This document shows positions 29,884 to 40,389 of a stretch of 64,000 nt of DNA, piece after piece. Origin of the DNA: Phytophthora quininea (lineage: Eukaryota; Oomycota; Peronosporomycetes; Peronosporales; Peronosporaceae); NCBI GenBank assembly GCA_011947345.1, contig JAAVTG010000635.1, positions 62,001-126,000 on the forward strand. Reading direction: 5' to 3'. How positions within the stretch are numbered: position 1 is the stretch's first letter; every line of letters starts with the position of its first letter. Below the pieces are notes generated by a model, which worked only from the letters and a program-made list of their open reading frames with translations, was not told where the DNA came from and did not search any database. The position numbers and the translations under genes are program-made.

Positions 29884-31503
29884 CTATTGAACCTTCGTAC
29901 CGGTCGAAGGCGGCAAGATGACCGTCTGCATCGAGTGCGCCGGCAACGTCAGCGTGAACGTCTTCAAGTCCGTCTGCTTCACGCTCACCGTCACCTCGGA
30001 ATTGTCTCGGTTCATAAATTGTATCACGACGCGGTTGTCGGGAGTCACGAAAGCGCAGCGGTGGAAGCTGCTCAGCGTCTTCGTCTTCAGGAACTCAATA
30101 CGACGAGAACCAGCCGGCACGAACTTGGAGAAGTGGCCCATGATGTAGAACATCGGCTGCTTGTAGAACTCGACGCCGTTCTTCTCGTCCACCAGAATCG
30201 GCGCGTCCACGTAGTTTTCGGCCCAGTTGGGTCCGCCCGTGGTGTCTAGCGCCAGGTTCCAGTCGGTCCAACCAGCGACGTAGTTGTTCAGGTCCTCGAT
30301 AATGTCGTGGCCGTAGTTCTCAGCGCGCGACCAGCTCTTATCGGCGTCTGTGAGCGAGACACCAGAACCCGTGCCCAACCAACTCGGCAAGAAACCCTCG
30401 CACGCCTCGGTCGCCAGCATGAAGATTTCAGGGAATTTGTTGTGAAACGACAAGAGCTTGTCGAAGTCGCCGCCAAGACTAAAGAAGAAGAAGTCGAGAT
30501 CACGGTACCAGTGGACGCCAAGTCCGCTGATGTACTTCATGGCGTCTGCGTCTTCAAACGGAGCCAGACGGTCCAGGATACCCGACTTCTGGTCGTCGCC
30601 AGCAATGATCTTGAGATTGGGGTGGTTCTTGGCCATCATCGGACCGAGGTCGAGCTTTACGAAGTCGCGCTCTTCCTCGGTCGTGAGCCGAAGCGATTGC
30701 CAAGCAGACGTCTGCAGGATCGATTTGGACGGTTCGTTCTGCACCGTCATGGCCCAGAAGTTGATGCCCTCTTGTGAATACGCGTCCAAGAACTTGGAGT
30801 AGTACAACGCCAGAGCCTCCCAGTACTTCTCACCGGGGTTTCCCTCAGCGAGCAGTTGATCGTCGTATTCTTCGTCGTCATCCAAGCCGGAGGTGCCCAC
30901 GACGATGCGAACAATTTCACGTCGTGTGACGACGTCTTCAGTGCGCGCTGGATCAACTCGATCTTGTCCAGGAATTTTATCCACAGCAATGGAGAAGTGC
31001 TCCATCTCGAAGTCGTCCACCACGTCGTTGTACGAGTAAATGCTCGTCGAAAAGTCCGTCGAGCCAATTGGCACGCGACCCAGCGAGTACTCAAGACCCG
31101 ATTTCGAGTAGTACTGATCCAGCACCATTTGCTGCAGTGTCGAAGACAGCTTGTTGACGTTGATGACCGCCGCGTCCGTGAAGGAACCGCCGAAGCCGAT
31201 CATGGTCTGGTACTGCGTCGTCACGTCAATCGAGTACGTCGGACTGCTCACAGCCGTCGAGTCCACGTTCACCACCTTGTACGTGAAGCGGTCGCCGGCC
31301 TTGGACGTCGTGTACACTCCGACCTGGCCCGATGTGAGACTCGTGTAGTCATTGGAGACGGTGTCACACTGGGTGGCGTTGCAGACGCAGACGCCCTCGA
31401 GGTTGATCTGGTATCTTGTGGACCAGTTGCTGCAGGAGGCTGCAGTCTCGTGGGAGGCAAGAAGCAGACCCGCTACGACACTCAGCAGATACGGGGCAAG
31501 CAT
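29884..31503 (-). pseudogene. GH30 paralogue D: open frame, but about 45 codons read out of frame
   Basis: ATG at 31503 begins the signal peptide MLAPYLLSVVAGLLLASHETAAS. The frame is open for 539 codons, yet between AVDK and GNPGEKYW (about 30845-30970) it encodes a stretch unlike any GH30. Comparison with E shows 7 extra bases near 30965 and, compared with C, one base less near 30847; the two changes compensate. As a result the conserved LFASSWAPPAWMT segment, which shapes the active site, is replaced. The acid/base (MTVQNEP) and nucleophile (LATEACEG) regions are normal. The encoded protein would probably misfold or be inactive. Confidence 0.75.
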
Positions 31504-31977
31504 GATGCTGATTCGGAGGCGATGACAGTGCTTGGGATTGAGAAAACGTGCTGGGTCGGTGGTTGATTATAAAGTGAGGAGTCGACACCATTCGAACAGC
31601 TCAACGGTGCATGGAGAAACGTGCCAGGCCTTTGGCATTTCTCATCGCCGTCGCCGGCGGACACATCTGGTCGAAGCGCGTTGCCGATATAGTAAAACCA
31701 AGTTACTCGTGGCAAAGTTACTCACGGCAACAGGATGGGCGAATGGATACCCGCAGTCGACAATGCTGCAGGGCCTGACCAGTGGACTCGTTTCTGGAGA
31801 CGTTGAAGGCTCTGCGTGCCGCCGACTGACTCTGATCTTGGATCACTGCGACCGCTGTAATGCAATTGCGACGACCAGGCTGTCAACACCCATCCACACG
31901 TTCACTGCCAGCGACCACTGGATCCAAAGGCAAATGCAAGGAGGCTGGTGTGTATGTTAGACATTGAAAACGACCGT
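31504..31977. other. Intergenic region between GH30 D and F, nothing recognised
   Basis: About 470 bp. Short open frames only; it should include the promoter of D, but no good initiator match was found close to its start. Confidence 0.5.
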
Positions 31978-33579
31978 CTAGTTGGACGTGGGGTGAATGA
32001 CGACCTCCACCAGCTTGCCGCTAGCCGCCAGGATTTTTGCAGTCTCGGTGCTACTGCCCTTGTTGAACAAGATTGCCACGTAGAGCTCTTCCGGTGTCAA
32101 GAAGGCCGTCCAATCCACATCGCTGAGCCGCGACTCGCTGCCACTGACAGCCGTGAAACCCAACCGCACGGATCCGGGCGTCACGAACTTGGCAAAGTGG
32201 CCCATGACGTAGTACATCGGCTGTTTGTAAATCTCATTGCCGTTCTCCTCGTCCACAAGGATCGGCGCGTCGACATAGTTCTCGGACCAATTCGGACCGC
32301 CGTTCGTGTCCAGCACGAGATTCCAATCCGTCCACCCGGACGCGTAGTTTGTCAGGTCGTTGATGATGTCTTTTGCGTAGTTGTGGGCGCGCCACCAACC
32401 AATGTTGAAGTAGTCAAGCTTTACACTGGCGCCAGTACTTGTGATCAACCAGTCCGGAAGATACCCTTCGCAAGCTTCAGTGCCAAGGATAAAGACGTCC
32501 GGGTACTTGTTGTGGAAAGTGGAGAGATCGCTGAAGCTGCCGCCCAAACTCAAAGGGAAATCGGCGTCAGAATACCAGTGAACACCGACACCGTCCACGT
32601 ATTGCGCCGCCTCGTCGTCTTCAAGTGCTGCGAGCCAACTCAACAGATTGCTCTTGTTATCGTCCATGATGATTAGTTTCACATCCGGGTGGTCGGCTTT
32701 CACACGTGGACCGAGGTCTTTCTTGATGAAATCGCGCTCGTTTTCAGTCGTGAAGCGAAGCGTTTGGTGGTCGCTCAAACTGATGATCGGCTGGGAGGGC
32801 TCGTTCTGCGTCGTCAATGCCCAGATCGGGACGCCTTCGTTCTCGTAAGCAGTGATGAATTGTGAGTAGTAGAGTGCCAGAGCCTTTCAGTATTCCTCAC
32901 CCGGATTTCCTTTCATGTGGCAGTTGATGGTTGAATTCTCCCTCGTCATCCACACGGGCGGTGCCCACGAGGACGCGAAAATCGAGAGATTGCGCTCCGT
33001 CATATCCAGGACACGGTGGATCAAGTCCAACTTGTGCGTGCTGGAGTCTTTGTCTACAGCAATGGAGAAGTCACTTATGTCAAAGTCGTCCACCGTCGCA
33101 TCGTACGAATAAATGCTCGTAGAAAAGTCCGTGGATGCGATGGGGATACGACCCGTTGTGTACTGGATGCCGTCCGCCGAGTAGTAAGCGTCGAGGATCA
33201 TCTGTTGGATGGCGTCTTCCATCTTGTAAACGTTGATAGCCGCTGCGTCCGTGAACGCTCCTCCGAAGCCGATGATTGTCTGGTACGTGGCGGCAGCGTC
33301 GATGATCAGGTCAGCGTCACTGGAGGATCCCTCGACAAACGTTGCTGCCGCGTAGCGGAATCGTTCGCCGTCCTGTGTCGTACGATATACCCCAGCTTCG
33401 CCCGACGAGAGCTTCAAGTAGTCGTTGGGAAACGTATCGCAGGCGACGGTGCTGTTGCAAACACACACGCCGTCGAGGAAGGTCTTGTAGCGCATGGACC
33501 AATTGTTGCAGTCGATGGCCTGCGCTTCAGGTCGTATTGATGCCAGGACAAGCAGCGCTGTCAGCAGACACAGCAACAT
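31978..33579 (-). pseudogene. GH30 paralogue F with one in-frame TGA
   Basis: ATG at 33579 begins MLLCLLTALLVLASIRPEAQA, a signal peptide. The frame is the same on both sides of a TGA at 32887-32889 that stands where the family has Trp (EEYWKALALYY). This is a substitution, unlike the one-base losses in its neighbours. Other blocks are intact: IIGFGGAFTDAAAINVYKM, IFASSWAPPVWMT, acid/base in TTQNEP, VHWYSDADF, nucleophile in LGTEACEG and GWTDWNLVLD. Without read-through the product ends before the acid/base Glu. A base-call error is possible. Confidence 0.8.
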
Positions 33580-33945
33580 GGTTAAATTGCTTGGATGAAA
33601 CGCGTGTGTGAGTCTTGAGCTCTACGTGTCAAGATCTAAAGTGACAGCCACAAGGTCCATTTTTGCCGACACGCGATGCCTCGCTTCTTCGTCTAGCTTT
33701 GAGAGCTCGGTCTGCTTTGAGGGTCGTCATTGCCTGCAGGAACATTTTTGTCCAGGCTCTGATGCACGATACTTCTACCGCCGAGCAGTGTCTACCCATA
33801 ATGAAGACTGAAGTTCCCGCCAGCGTTTTGAGATGTCTGCCATTATATTTGATGGTGAATGTCTACAGTGAATTAAATGCTGCAGCGAATACATCGCTGG
33901 AGCTCTTGGATTAGCGAGTCCTTATTTTTCAAGCAACAAAACGGA
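33580..33945. other. Intergenic region, nothing recognised
   Basis: About 365 bp between paralogue F and the YHS-like gene. No open frame worth calling. Close to the F start, GTTTCATCC and CAATTTAAC resemble a weak initiator/flanking pair on the minus strand. Confidence 0.4.
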
Positions 33946-34797
33946 TCAAGCCATAGCAGCGATCGCCAAAACGGTGGCAACCACCAAACCAAGACCGGTC
34001 TGCGCGTTGACTGACACGGCAGCACTCGTACTGCTAGATCCACTGGCGGTGGCGGCTGCGCTTCCGCTCGAGGCGGAAAGGTCCGGTACGAAGGCCTGCG
34101 CCGCCGCACTCAGCACCGTGATGTTGGTGGCGTCCGTGCAGTTCTCGCTCTCACAGATGATGGAGTCCACCAGGTAGCGCGGCTCCGAGTTGACGTTCTG
34201 CAGGTACTCGTTCTTGCTGTCCTCAGACGCGAAGTAGATCTTCTGGCCATTGTTCAGACACACGTACTTGTAGTTGGAGGTGGTGACGGCGTCGCCCGTG
34301 ATGGGGTCCTTGATGCCATCGGCGCATTCGTCGCACGAGTCGGTGCACTCGGCGTACGCCGTGGCGTCGGTGGCGTTCACGATGAACTCGGCCACGTTGG
34401 CGGCCAGGTAGGACGTGTCGGTCACGTCAAAGTCGTAGTCGTCGAAGGAGCGCGCCGCCATGCCGCACGTGTAGACGATCTGGCCGTTGGCGAAGCTGAT
34501 GTGGTTCTTGTTGTCGTAGCCGCTGTCGAGCGTCGACATGCCGCACACGGGGCACTTGAAGTCGTCCGAGGAGGAGGTCGAGGACGTCGTCATGTCCATC
34601 GACATGGACATAGACCCCATCGACATGGCGGACGACGAGGCGGTCGAGGTGGACGTCATGTCCATCGACCCCATCGACGACATGTCCATCTGCAGCCCGC
34701 GCATGGCGTGTGCGTGGTGGTGCATGCGGTGCGCCGAGGCGGACGAGACGGCGGCGGCGGTGGCGATGGCCGCAACGAGCGATTGAGCGGGGCGCAT
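33946..34797 (-). CDS. Secreted, GPI-type, His/Met-rich protein with two YHS-like modules
   Basis: The ATG at 34797 is preferred over an upstream ATG at 34905 because an initiator/flanking promoter lies between them (34839-34857) and because it gives a clean signal peptide, MRPAQSLVAAIATAAAVSSASA. The mature protein would begin HRMHHHAHAM, followed by Met/Ser clusters (MDMSSMGSMDM and AMSMGSMSMSMDM) like those of copper-handling proteins. Then come KCPVCGM...GQIVYTCGMAARSFDDY, fitting a YHS module, a Cys cluster (AECTDSCDEC), and a second degenerate module DPITGDAV...NNGQKIYFASEDSKNEYL. A Ser/Ala-rich stretch and terminal hydrophobic run indicate a GPI anchor. Function is inferred: extracellular metal (probably copper) binding. 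It is the only non-GH30 gene within the array. Confidence 0.75.
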   Translation of the reverse strand: MRPAQSLVAAIATAAAVSSASAHRMHHHAHAMRGLQMDMSSMGSMDMTSTSTASSSAMSMGSMSMSMDMTTSSTSSSDDFKCPVCGMSTLDSGYDNKNHISFANGQIVYTCGMAARSFDDYDFDVTDTSYLAANVAEFIVNATDATAYAECTDSCDECADGIKDPITGDAVTTSNYKYVCLNNGQKIYFASEDSKNEYLQNVNSEPRYLVDSIICESENCTDATNITVLSAAAQAFVPDLSASSGSAAATASGSSSTSAAVSVNAQTGLGLVVATVLAIAAMA

Positions 34798-34838
34798 GCT
34801 GAGGATGGGAGAGGGAAGAAACAATCTGGTGGCTTGGG

Positions 34839-34857
34839 CGCAAATGCTGAAGTGAAC
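34839..34857 (-). promoter_or_regulatory. Inr/FPR core promoter of the YHS-like gene
   Basis: On the minus strand: GTTCACTTCAGCATTTGCG. It contains a perfect YCAYTYY initiator (TCACTTC) and CATTTG flanking promoter block, 42-60 bases before the ATG at 34797. Confidence 0.55.
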
Positions 34858-34905
34858 ATGCGGAGCTGGCCGCTTTGTGCTGTACCTCCGTTGCAGGTAA
34901 ACCAA

Positions 34906-35725
34906 GTCAACAATATGAATTGGCGGCTGTGCATGGTCTCGGCGGTGATCTGCAATTTGTTATATCAGACACGGCTTTTCAAGTGGATATTTGTGTGGTT
35001 GGAGATCGAGTCAGCTGTAACATACATGTATCTCGAAGGTGAGGCTTGCTGGCTCGACTGCGACGCGTGGTTCGATTGATGCGTGTGAGCCTCACAAGCG
35101 AAGCACTTCGCTATTGAAGACGGTCCGCGGCAACTATGCTTCCATGGCACATACACTGTTCGATAAGAGCTTCCAAATCGTCTTGAAACATATCTGCCAC
35201 AGCTTTAGGAAAAATTGTGGTCGTCTACCAGGAGCGCCAGCGGTGTGGAAAGCCAATTATCTGGAGTCGCTGCTGACCGAATGCGCCGTCTCTGCTTGAC
35301 GAGTTGATGTACATCCTGGTGAAAACTGCACACAGTACTCGCCGAGAATGTTGAAGGTGCAAGTCGCCGTCGGATCGATGAGTCACCACTGCTTCAGAGC
35401 TTTCACACGTGGGAGCACCACTGCACCAGTATAGGCGTGTGGTTCACGCAGAGCAGCAGGAAGCGCGGCAAACACAAGTTGGGGGTATCTAGAAGACCCC
35501 CAATGTTGAAGTGACTTGATCCGTCCATTCAACAATTGCGGGGAGTGGGAAGCAGCGGGATTTCGTATCCATCTTGACGGCGAAAGGTGAGACTTTGAGT
35601 GCCTTTCACTTCCGTGGACAGCAACATGTCCACGTGCATACCTTTCTCGCTCTTCACACACGAGTTGAAGTCAAGAGGACGAAAGAACAAGCAAGATACG
35701 AGGGAAAATGCTACTACTAACGAGT
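34906..35725. other. Intergenic region, nothing recognised
   Basis: About 820 bp between the YHS-like gene and GH30 G. Only short, unconvincing open frames on both strands; no repeat ends or RNA gene seen. Confidence 0.5.
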
Positions 35726-37667
35726 TCACCAAGACATGACCAAGAGCAAGCTGCCGGCCAGCATGACTATCCATTCAGCGCCGACAGTCGGCGCAATGGA
35801 AACCGAACTGCTGCTTTCGGAGTCCTCCCTGCTCGTAGATCCGGCTGTGAAAGCTGGAAAGAGAAGGGTTTGCACTGCGTTTGCCGGCAGATCCACCGTC
35901 ACCGCTCGCTCTTCCGCTGAAAGACTGACGCGGATACGCTTTCCGGTGCTGTCACGGTTGGAGAAGACGACCACCAATTGGTCATCCGGTGTCAAGAACG
36001 CCACCCGGTCGACGTTCTCGAGCGTGGTTGTAGCATCGTTGCTGATATTCATTGAGACCTGAACCGAGTTCGGCTTGATGAACTTGGCAAAGTGGCCCAT
36101 GACGTAGTACATTGGCTGCTTATAAAACTCGGCGCCTCCTCTTCGTCCACCAGGATCGGCGCGTCGACCTGGTTGTCTGCCCAGTTTGGTCCGCCGGTTG
36201 TGTTGAGAACGAGGTTCCAGTCCGTCCATCCGCTGGCGTAGTTGGCCAGATCGTTGATGATATCGCGGGCGTAGTTCTCGCCACGCTGCCAGGTCGTGTT
36301 GGCGTAGTTGGACAGATCGGTGCCCACCCCGTGCCAAGTCCTTTGACCAATGCGCCTTCACAGGCCTCCGTAGCGAGGATGAAGATATCCGGATACTCCT
36401 CGTGGAAGGTTGCGAGGGCATCAAAGTCGCCGGAAGTCCCGAACCCAAAGTCCAAGTTCTTGTACCAATGAACACCAACGCCAGAGACGTAGCTGCGAGC
36501 TTCGTCGTCTAGAAGCGACGCGTTCCAGTCCAGCAGTAGGTCCTTCTGGTCGTCCAGGATGATGATCTTCAAGTCTGGGTGGTTCTCCTTCATGATCGGT
36601 CCTAGGTCGCGTTTGATAAAGTCGCGCTCGGTGGTCGTGTTGAAGCGGAGACTCTGCCAGAATTTCGTTGCCAATTCCTGCTTTGTGGGCTCGTTTTGCG
36701 TCGTCAACCCCCAGATTGGAACACCTTCAGCCTCATACGCGTCGATGAATTTCGAGTAGTACAGCGCCAGAGCCTCCCAGTATTCGCTACCAGGATATCC
36801 CTTCATCTCGCAGTTGAGAGTTGTGTTGCTCGTTGTCATCCACAGCGGTGGCGCCCATGATGAAGCGAAAATCGTGAGGTTGCGGCCGGCGGTGGAAGTC
36901 TTATTCAGTGCTCGCTGGACCAAATCCAGTTTGTTGGAGATGGGGTTCTTGTCCACCGCAATGGAGAAGTTGGTCATCTCAAAGTCGTCCTCGGTCTCAT
37001 CATACGAATAAACGCTCCTAGAGAAATCCGTAGAGGCGATGGGGATCCGTCCCAACGAGTACTGGAGCCCCGAGTCTGAGAAGTACGCGTCCACAATCAA
37101 CTGCTGAACGTCCGAGTTCATCAGGTAGACGTTGATCGCTGCTGCATCCGTGAAGGCGCCTCCAAAGCCGATAATCTCTTGGTACGTCGTGGTCGAGTCA
37201 ATGACGATGTCGACTGTCGAGTCGCTGCCGTCGTCGAGCTCGATGGTCGAATACGCGAGGCGGTCCCCGGCTTTCGACGTCTGGAACACTCCAACTTCGG
37301 CATCCGAGAGCGACAAATACTCGGTCGACACCGAATCGCAGGACGAGGCGTTGCACACGCACACGCCTTCGATGTCTTGCTGGTACCGAGTCGACCACGA
37401 CGAGCACGAAGCTGCTGCGGCTCGTGTAGCTCCACCGAAGAACGCAAGCCTCAGCGCGCATTGCAGCACGAGAACAAGTGAACTGACCGTCAAGAAGGGC
37501 CAATCACGCCGAGGTGCACGGCTCCTGCAGCAGGAATCCTGCTGATCCTGGTCTGCTTGCATAAATGAGTCAAAACTGTCCTGCTGTACTCGGGCCAGTG
37601 CTGAAAGCACCAGCAACACTTGACCACAGTCCATGGCGGTTTTAAATTGAACGTGGTGAGTGGGCAT
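35726..37667 (-). CDS. GH30 paralogue G with GPI-type tail, two frame breaks
   Basis: GH30 blocks: IIGFGGAFTDAAAINVYLM, IFASSWAPPLWMT, acid/base in TTQNEP, VHWYKNLDF, nucleophile in LATEACEG. Frame changes near 36335 (in the GLGTG loop) and near 36135 (before GGAEFYKQ) split it over three frames. The C-terminus is Ser-rich and ends in a hydrophobic run (WIVMLAGSLLLVMSW), so this paralogue is probably membrane-anchored by GPI. The start is uncertain: ATG codons at 37667 and 37634 give an unusual 80-residue leader before AASCSSWSTRYQ, with a hydrophobic run (FLTVSSLVLVLQCAL) that may be the signal. Confidence 0.8.
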
Positions 37668-37752
37668 TCATTATAGGCCTTACAACACAGACAGCAGTGG
37701 TATTTGCCTGAAAAATGTATGCGCTCTACGTGTACTGCGCATCAAGTACCCG

Positions 37753-39630
37753 TTAGCACGAGTTGTGCTCTGGCGTGGTGGGTTCCGCGGTCGCGGAGGA
37801 GTCCGTGGATGTCTCCGTTGAGGAAGTGGGGAAACCCGCGGAAATGTCAATCGAGCTTGACGATGCAGTGGACCTTGACGATGCAGTGGACCTTGACGCT
37901 TCAATGGCGGTCGTCGTGGCAATCGGAGTCGCAGTTGTGGAAACTGGTGTTGCCGTCGTGGCCGCCGGCGTCGTAGTAGCAGGCTCGGTGGTGCTGGTCG
38001 TGTTGCCTTCAACCTCACCGATGACAATCGTCTTGATGGAGAGGGCATCGAGCGTCAAGCTGGTGCTTAGCTGCTGGCTCGAGAGACTCAACGTGATGTC
38101 GTGTGCTGAGCTGTCACGGTTGGACAGAATGAGCACCACTTGGTCGTCGGGGGTAAGGAACGCCACGCTGTCCACGTTGGTCAACGTCGATGAGGCGCTG
38201 GAGCTGGTAGTGAGACCCACGCGCACCGAATCCACCGGCAAGAACTTGGAGAAGTGGCCCATGGCGTAAAACATCGGCTGCTTGTAAAACTCCGCGCCGC
38301 CCTCTTCATCGATGAGAATCGGCGAGTCGATGAGGTTGTCGATCCAACTGGGTCCGCCCGTAGTGTTAAGCACCAGGTTCCAGTCGGTCCAGCCACCAGC
38401 GTAGTGTGCGAGGTCACCGATAATGTCACGAGCGTAAATCTGAGCACGCTGCCAGGCATACGTCGGGTTCTGGAGCGTGGGCCCAGCACCCGTCATGAGA
38501 CCGTCAATCAGGTAGCCCTCGCACGCTTCCGTGGCCAAAATGAAGAGGTCCGGGTACGACTCGTGGAAGGTGGTGAGGTCGTCAAAGTTGCCAGCCGTGT
38601 CTAACAGGAAGTCGAGGTCCTTGTACCAATGAACGCCAGCTCCCGAGACATATTGAGCGGACTCCTCATCGACGAGGGTCGCATCCCAGTCCAGCAGCAA
38701 GTCCTTTTGGTCATCCATCATGATAATCTTCAGGTCCGGGTGGTCCGTCTTGAGTTGCGGCCCCAGGTCGCGCTTGATGAAGTCGCGCTCGGTGGTGACG
38801 TTGAAGCGCAGACTCTGCCAGTACTTGAATGCGAACTGCTCGGTGGGCTCGTTCTGCGTCGTCAGGGCCCAGATGGGGATATTCTCGTTCTCATACGCCG
38901 TCACGAACTTAGAGTAGTACAGCGCCAGCGCCTTCCAGTATTCACCACCGGGGTAGCCTTGCACGGCGCAGTTGATGGTCGAGTTCTCCGTCGTCATCCA
39001 TGCTGGCGGGGCCCAAGACGACCCGAACATCGTTATACTTCGACTGGAAGCACTCATGGCGCGCTTGATCAACGGGATCTTCTTACTCTTGTCCATGTCG
39101 ATACTGAAGTTGTCCATGGCAAGATCACCTTCCACATCGTTGTACGAGTAAATGGTGAGCGAGAAATCCGTGGAGCCGATGGGGATACGTCCCAAAGTGT
39201 ACTGCAGTCCATCATCTCCGAAATACGCGTCCACGAGGATGTCCTGCAGATCTGAATCCAGCAAGTAGACGTTGATCGCCGACGCGTCCGTGAAAGCGCC
39301 ACCGAATCCGATGATGGACTGGTACGTGGTGTTGGTGTCGATGACAAAGTCAGCGGCGGCGTTGGCGGTCGTCGCCATCTCCACCGTCGAAAACGTCAAT
39401 CGGTCGCCCGCCTTGGAGGTGGAGAAGACGCCAGCCTCATTGCCCGACAGGTACAAGTGTCCGTTGTAGATGGTGTCGCACGTCGCCTCCGAGCACACGC
39501 AGACGCCGTCCAGGTCCGTCTGGAAGCGGTCCGACCAGGACGTGCAGTTGTTGGTGGCGGCGTTCGCTGCATGGAGCGCCTGTGCAGCCACCAGGGCAAG
39601 CATAAAGCGGAAGGGCTTGACGACCAGCAT
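37753..39630 (-). CDS. GH30 glucosylceramidase-like enzyme (paralogue H) with Ser/Thr-rich tail, intact
   Basis: 625 residues from ATG at 39630; signal peptide MLVVKPFRFMLALVAAQALH. Blocks: IIGFGGAFTDASAINVYLL, MFGSSWAPPAWMT, acid/base in TTQNEP, VHWYKDLDFL, nucleophile in LATEACEG, GWTDWNLVLN and GHFSKFLPVDS. About 90 C-terminal residues form a Thr/Ser/Ala-rich tail (TTEPATTTPAATTATPV type) ending EHNSC, probably O-glycosylated. No anchor signal. No break. A core promoter lies at 39672-39690. Confidence 0.92.
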   Translation of the reverse strand: MLVVKPFRFMLALVAAQALHAANAATNNCTSWSDRFQTDLDGVCVCSEATCDTIYNGHLYLSGNEAGVFSTSKAGDRLTFSTVEMATTANAAADFVIDTNTTYQSIIGFGGAFTDASAINVYLLDSDLQDILVDAYFGDDGLQYTLGRIPIGSTDFSLTIYSYNDVEGDLAMDNFSIDMDKSKKIPLIKRAMSASSRSITMFGSSWAPPAWMTTENSTINCAVQGYPGGEYWKALALYYSKFVTAYENENIPIWALTTQNEPTEQFAFKYWQSLRFNVTTERDFIKRDLGPQLKTDHPDLKIIMMDDQKDLLLDWDATLVDEESAQYVSGAGVHWYKDLDFLLDTAGNFDDLTTFHESYPDLFILATEACEGYLIDGLMTGAGPTLQNPTYAWQRAQIYARDIIGDLAHYAGGWTDWNLVLNTTGGPSWIDNLIDSPILIDEEGGAEFYKQPMFYAMGHFSKFLPVDSVRVGLTTSSSASSTLTNVDSVAFLTPDDQVVLILSNRDSSAHDITLSLSSQQLSTSLTLDALSIKTIVIGEVEGNTTSTTEPATTTPAATTATPVSTTATPIATTTAIEASRSTASSRSTASSSSIDISAGFPTSSTETSTDSSATAEPTTPEHNSC

Positions 39631-39671
39631 GTTCCGACGTCACACAAGCAGCAGGTGCTTTGTCCCGAGCA

Positions 39672-39690
39672 GGAGAGTTGGGAAATGAAC
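39672..39690 (-). promoter_or_regulatory. Inr/FPR-like core promoter of GH30 H
   Basis: On the minus strand: GTTCATTTCCCAACTCTCC, 15-16 of 19 positions of GCTCATTYYNCAWTTTNYY, 42-60 bases before the ATG. Confidence 0.5.
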
Positions 39691-40389
39691 GAAGGCCATT
39701 GCTGGTCGGTGGCAACAGACACGGGAGTGTATCCTCGCGAGGCAAGAGAGTCTGGGCGCTGCCTGTGTCACATGCGCAGATTCAGCTTCAGAATGCATTG
39801 CACAGCCAGTCAGGAGACGCATCCGACACGAAGACGGCGGCGTCAACGGGCAGCATACAGTACTCCACTGGTAATCGGTCTGAACGAGGTGATTGCTCCT
39901 GCGCCGAGGCAACTTGCCAGGCAAGCGCCAAGAACTTCTTGCCAAGAAGGTCCACAAGCAGCATAATGGTGACCAAACCTGATCTGCGTCTACAACTGTG
40001 GGCTAAGGGATCCTTCAAGAGACGAGGCTGGCTGAAGCTGTGTGCCAAGATGTTGGCACATAATTAATCATCCCAAGAGAGAAGCTTGCTCCTGGTCGTG
40101 GAGACCACCCCACGAGCAACCACAGGCAAGCAGCGAACAAAGATCTTTGGCTGCAGCTCAGTTACCGTCATCAAAGTTGAATGGTCAATTGGTCGATGGA
40201 GGATCAGCTCTTGCTGTCATCAAATATGACGACCGATGCAGTTTTCCCGTGACAATTTTTTCTCCAACGAATCTGCTCATGGGCAACGGATACGGCTCCC
40301 TCCACCAAGACGTGGGCGTGAAAGGCGTCTACACAAGTCCATCTCATTTTCATATCGGCCGCCGACTCCTCACCACGAACTGCAACGTC
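39691..40389. other. Divergent intergenic region between GH30 H and E
   Basis: About 700 bp. No gene recognised; open frames on both strands lack domain signals. TCTCATTTTCATATCGG (about 40348-40364) just before paralogue E is a partial initiator match. Confidence 0.45.

Noticed and set aside
30307..31566. Plus-strand open frames opposite the GH30 genes
   Set aside because: The same antisense frames recur over every GH30 copy because the sense codons are conserved; His/Arg/Val-rich with no start signal or domain.
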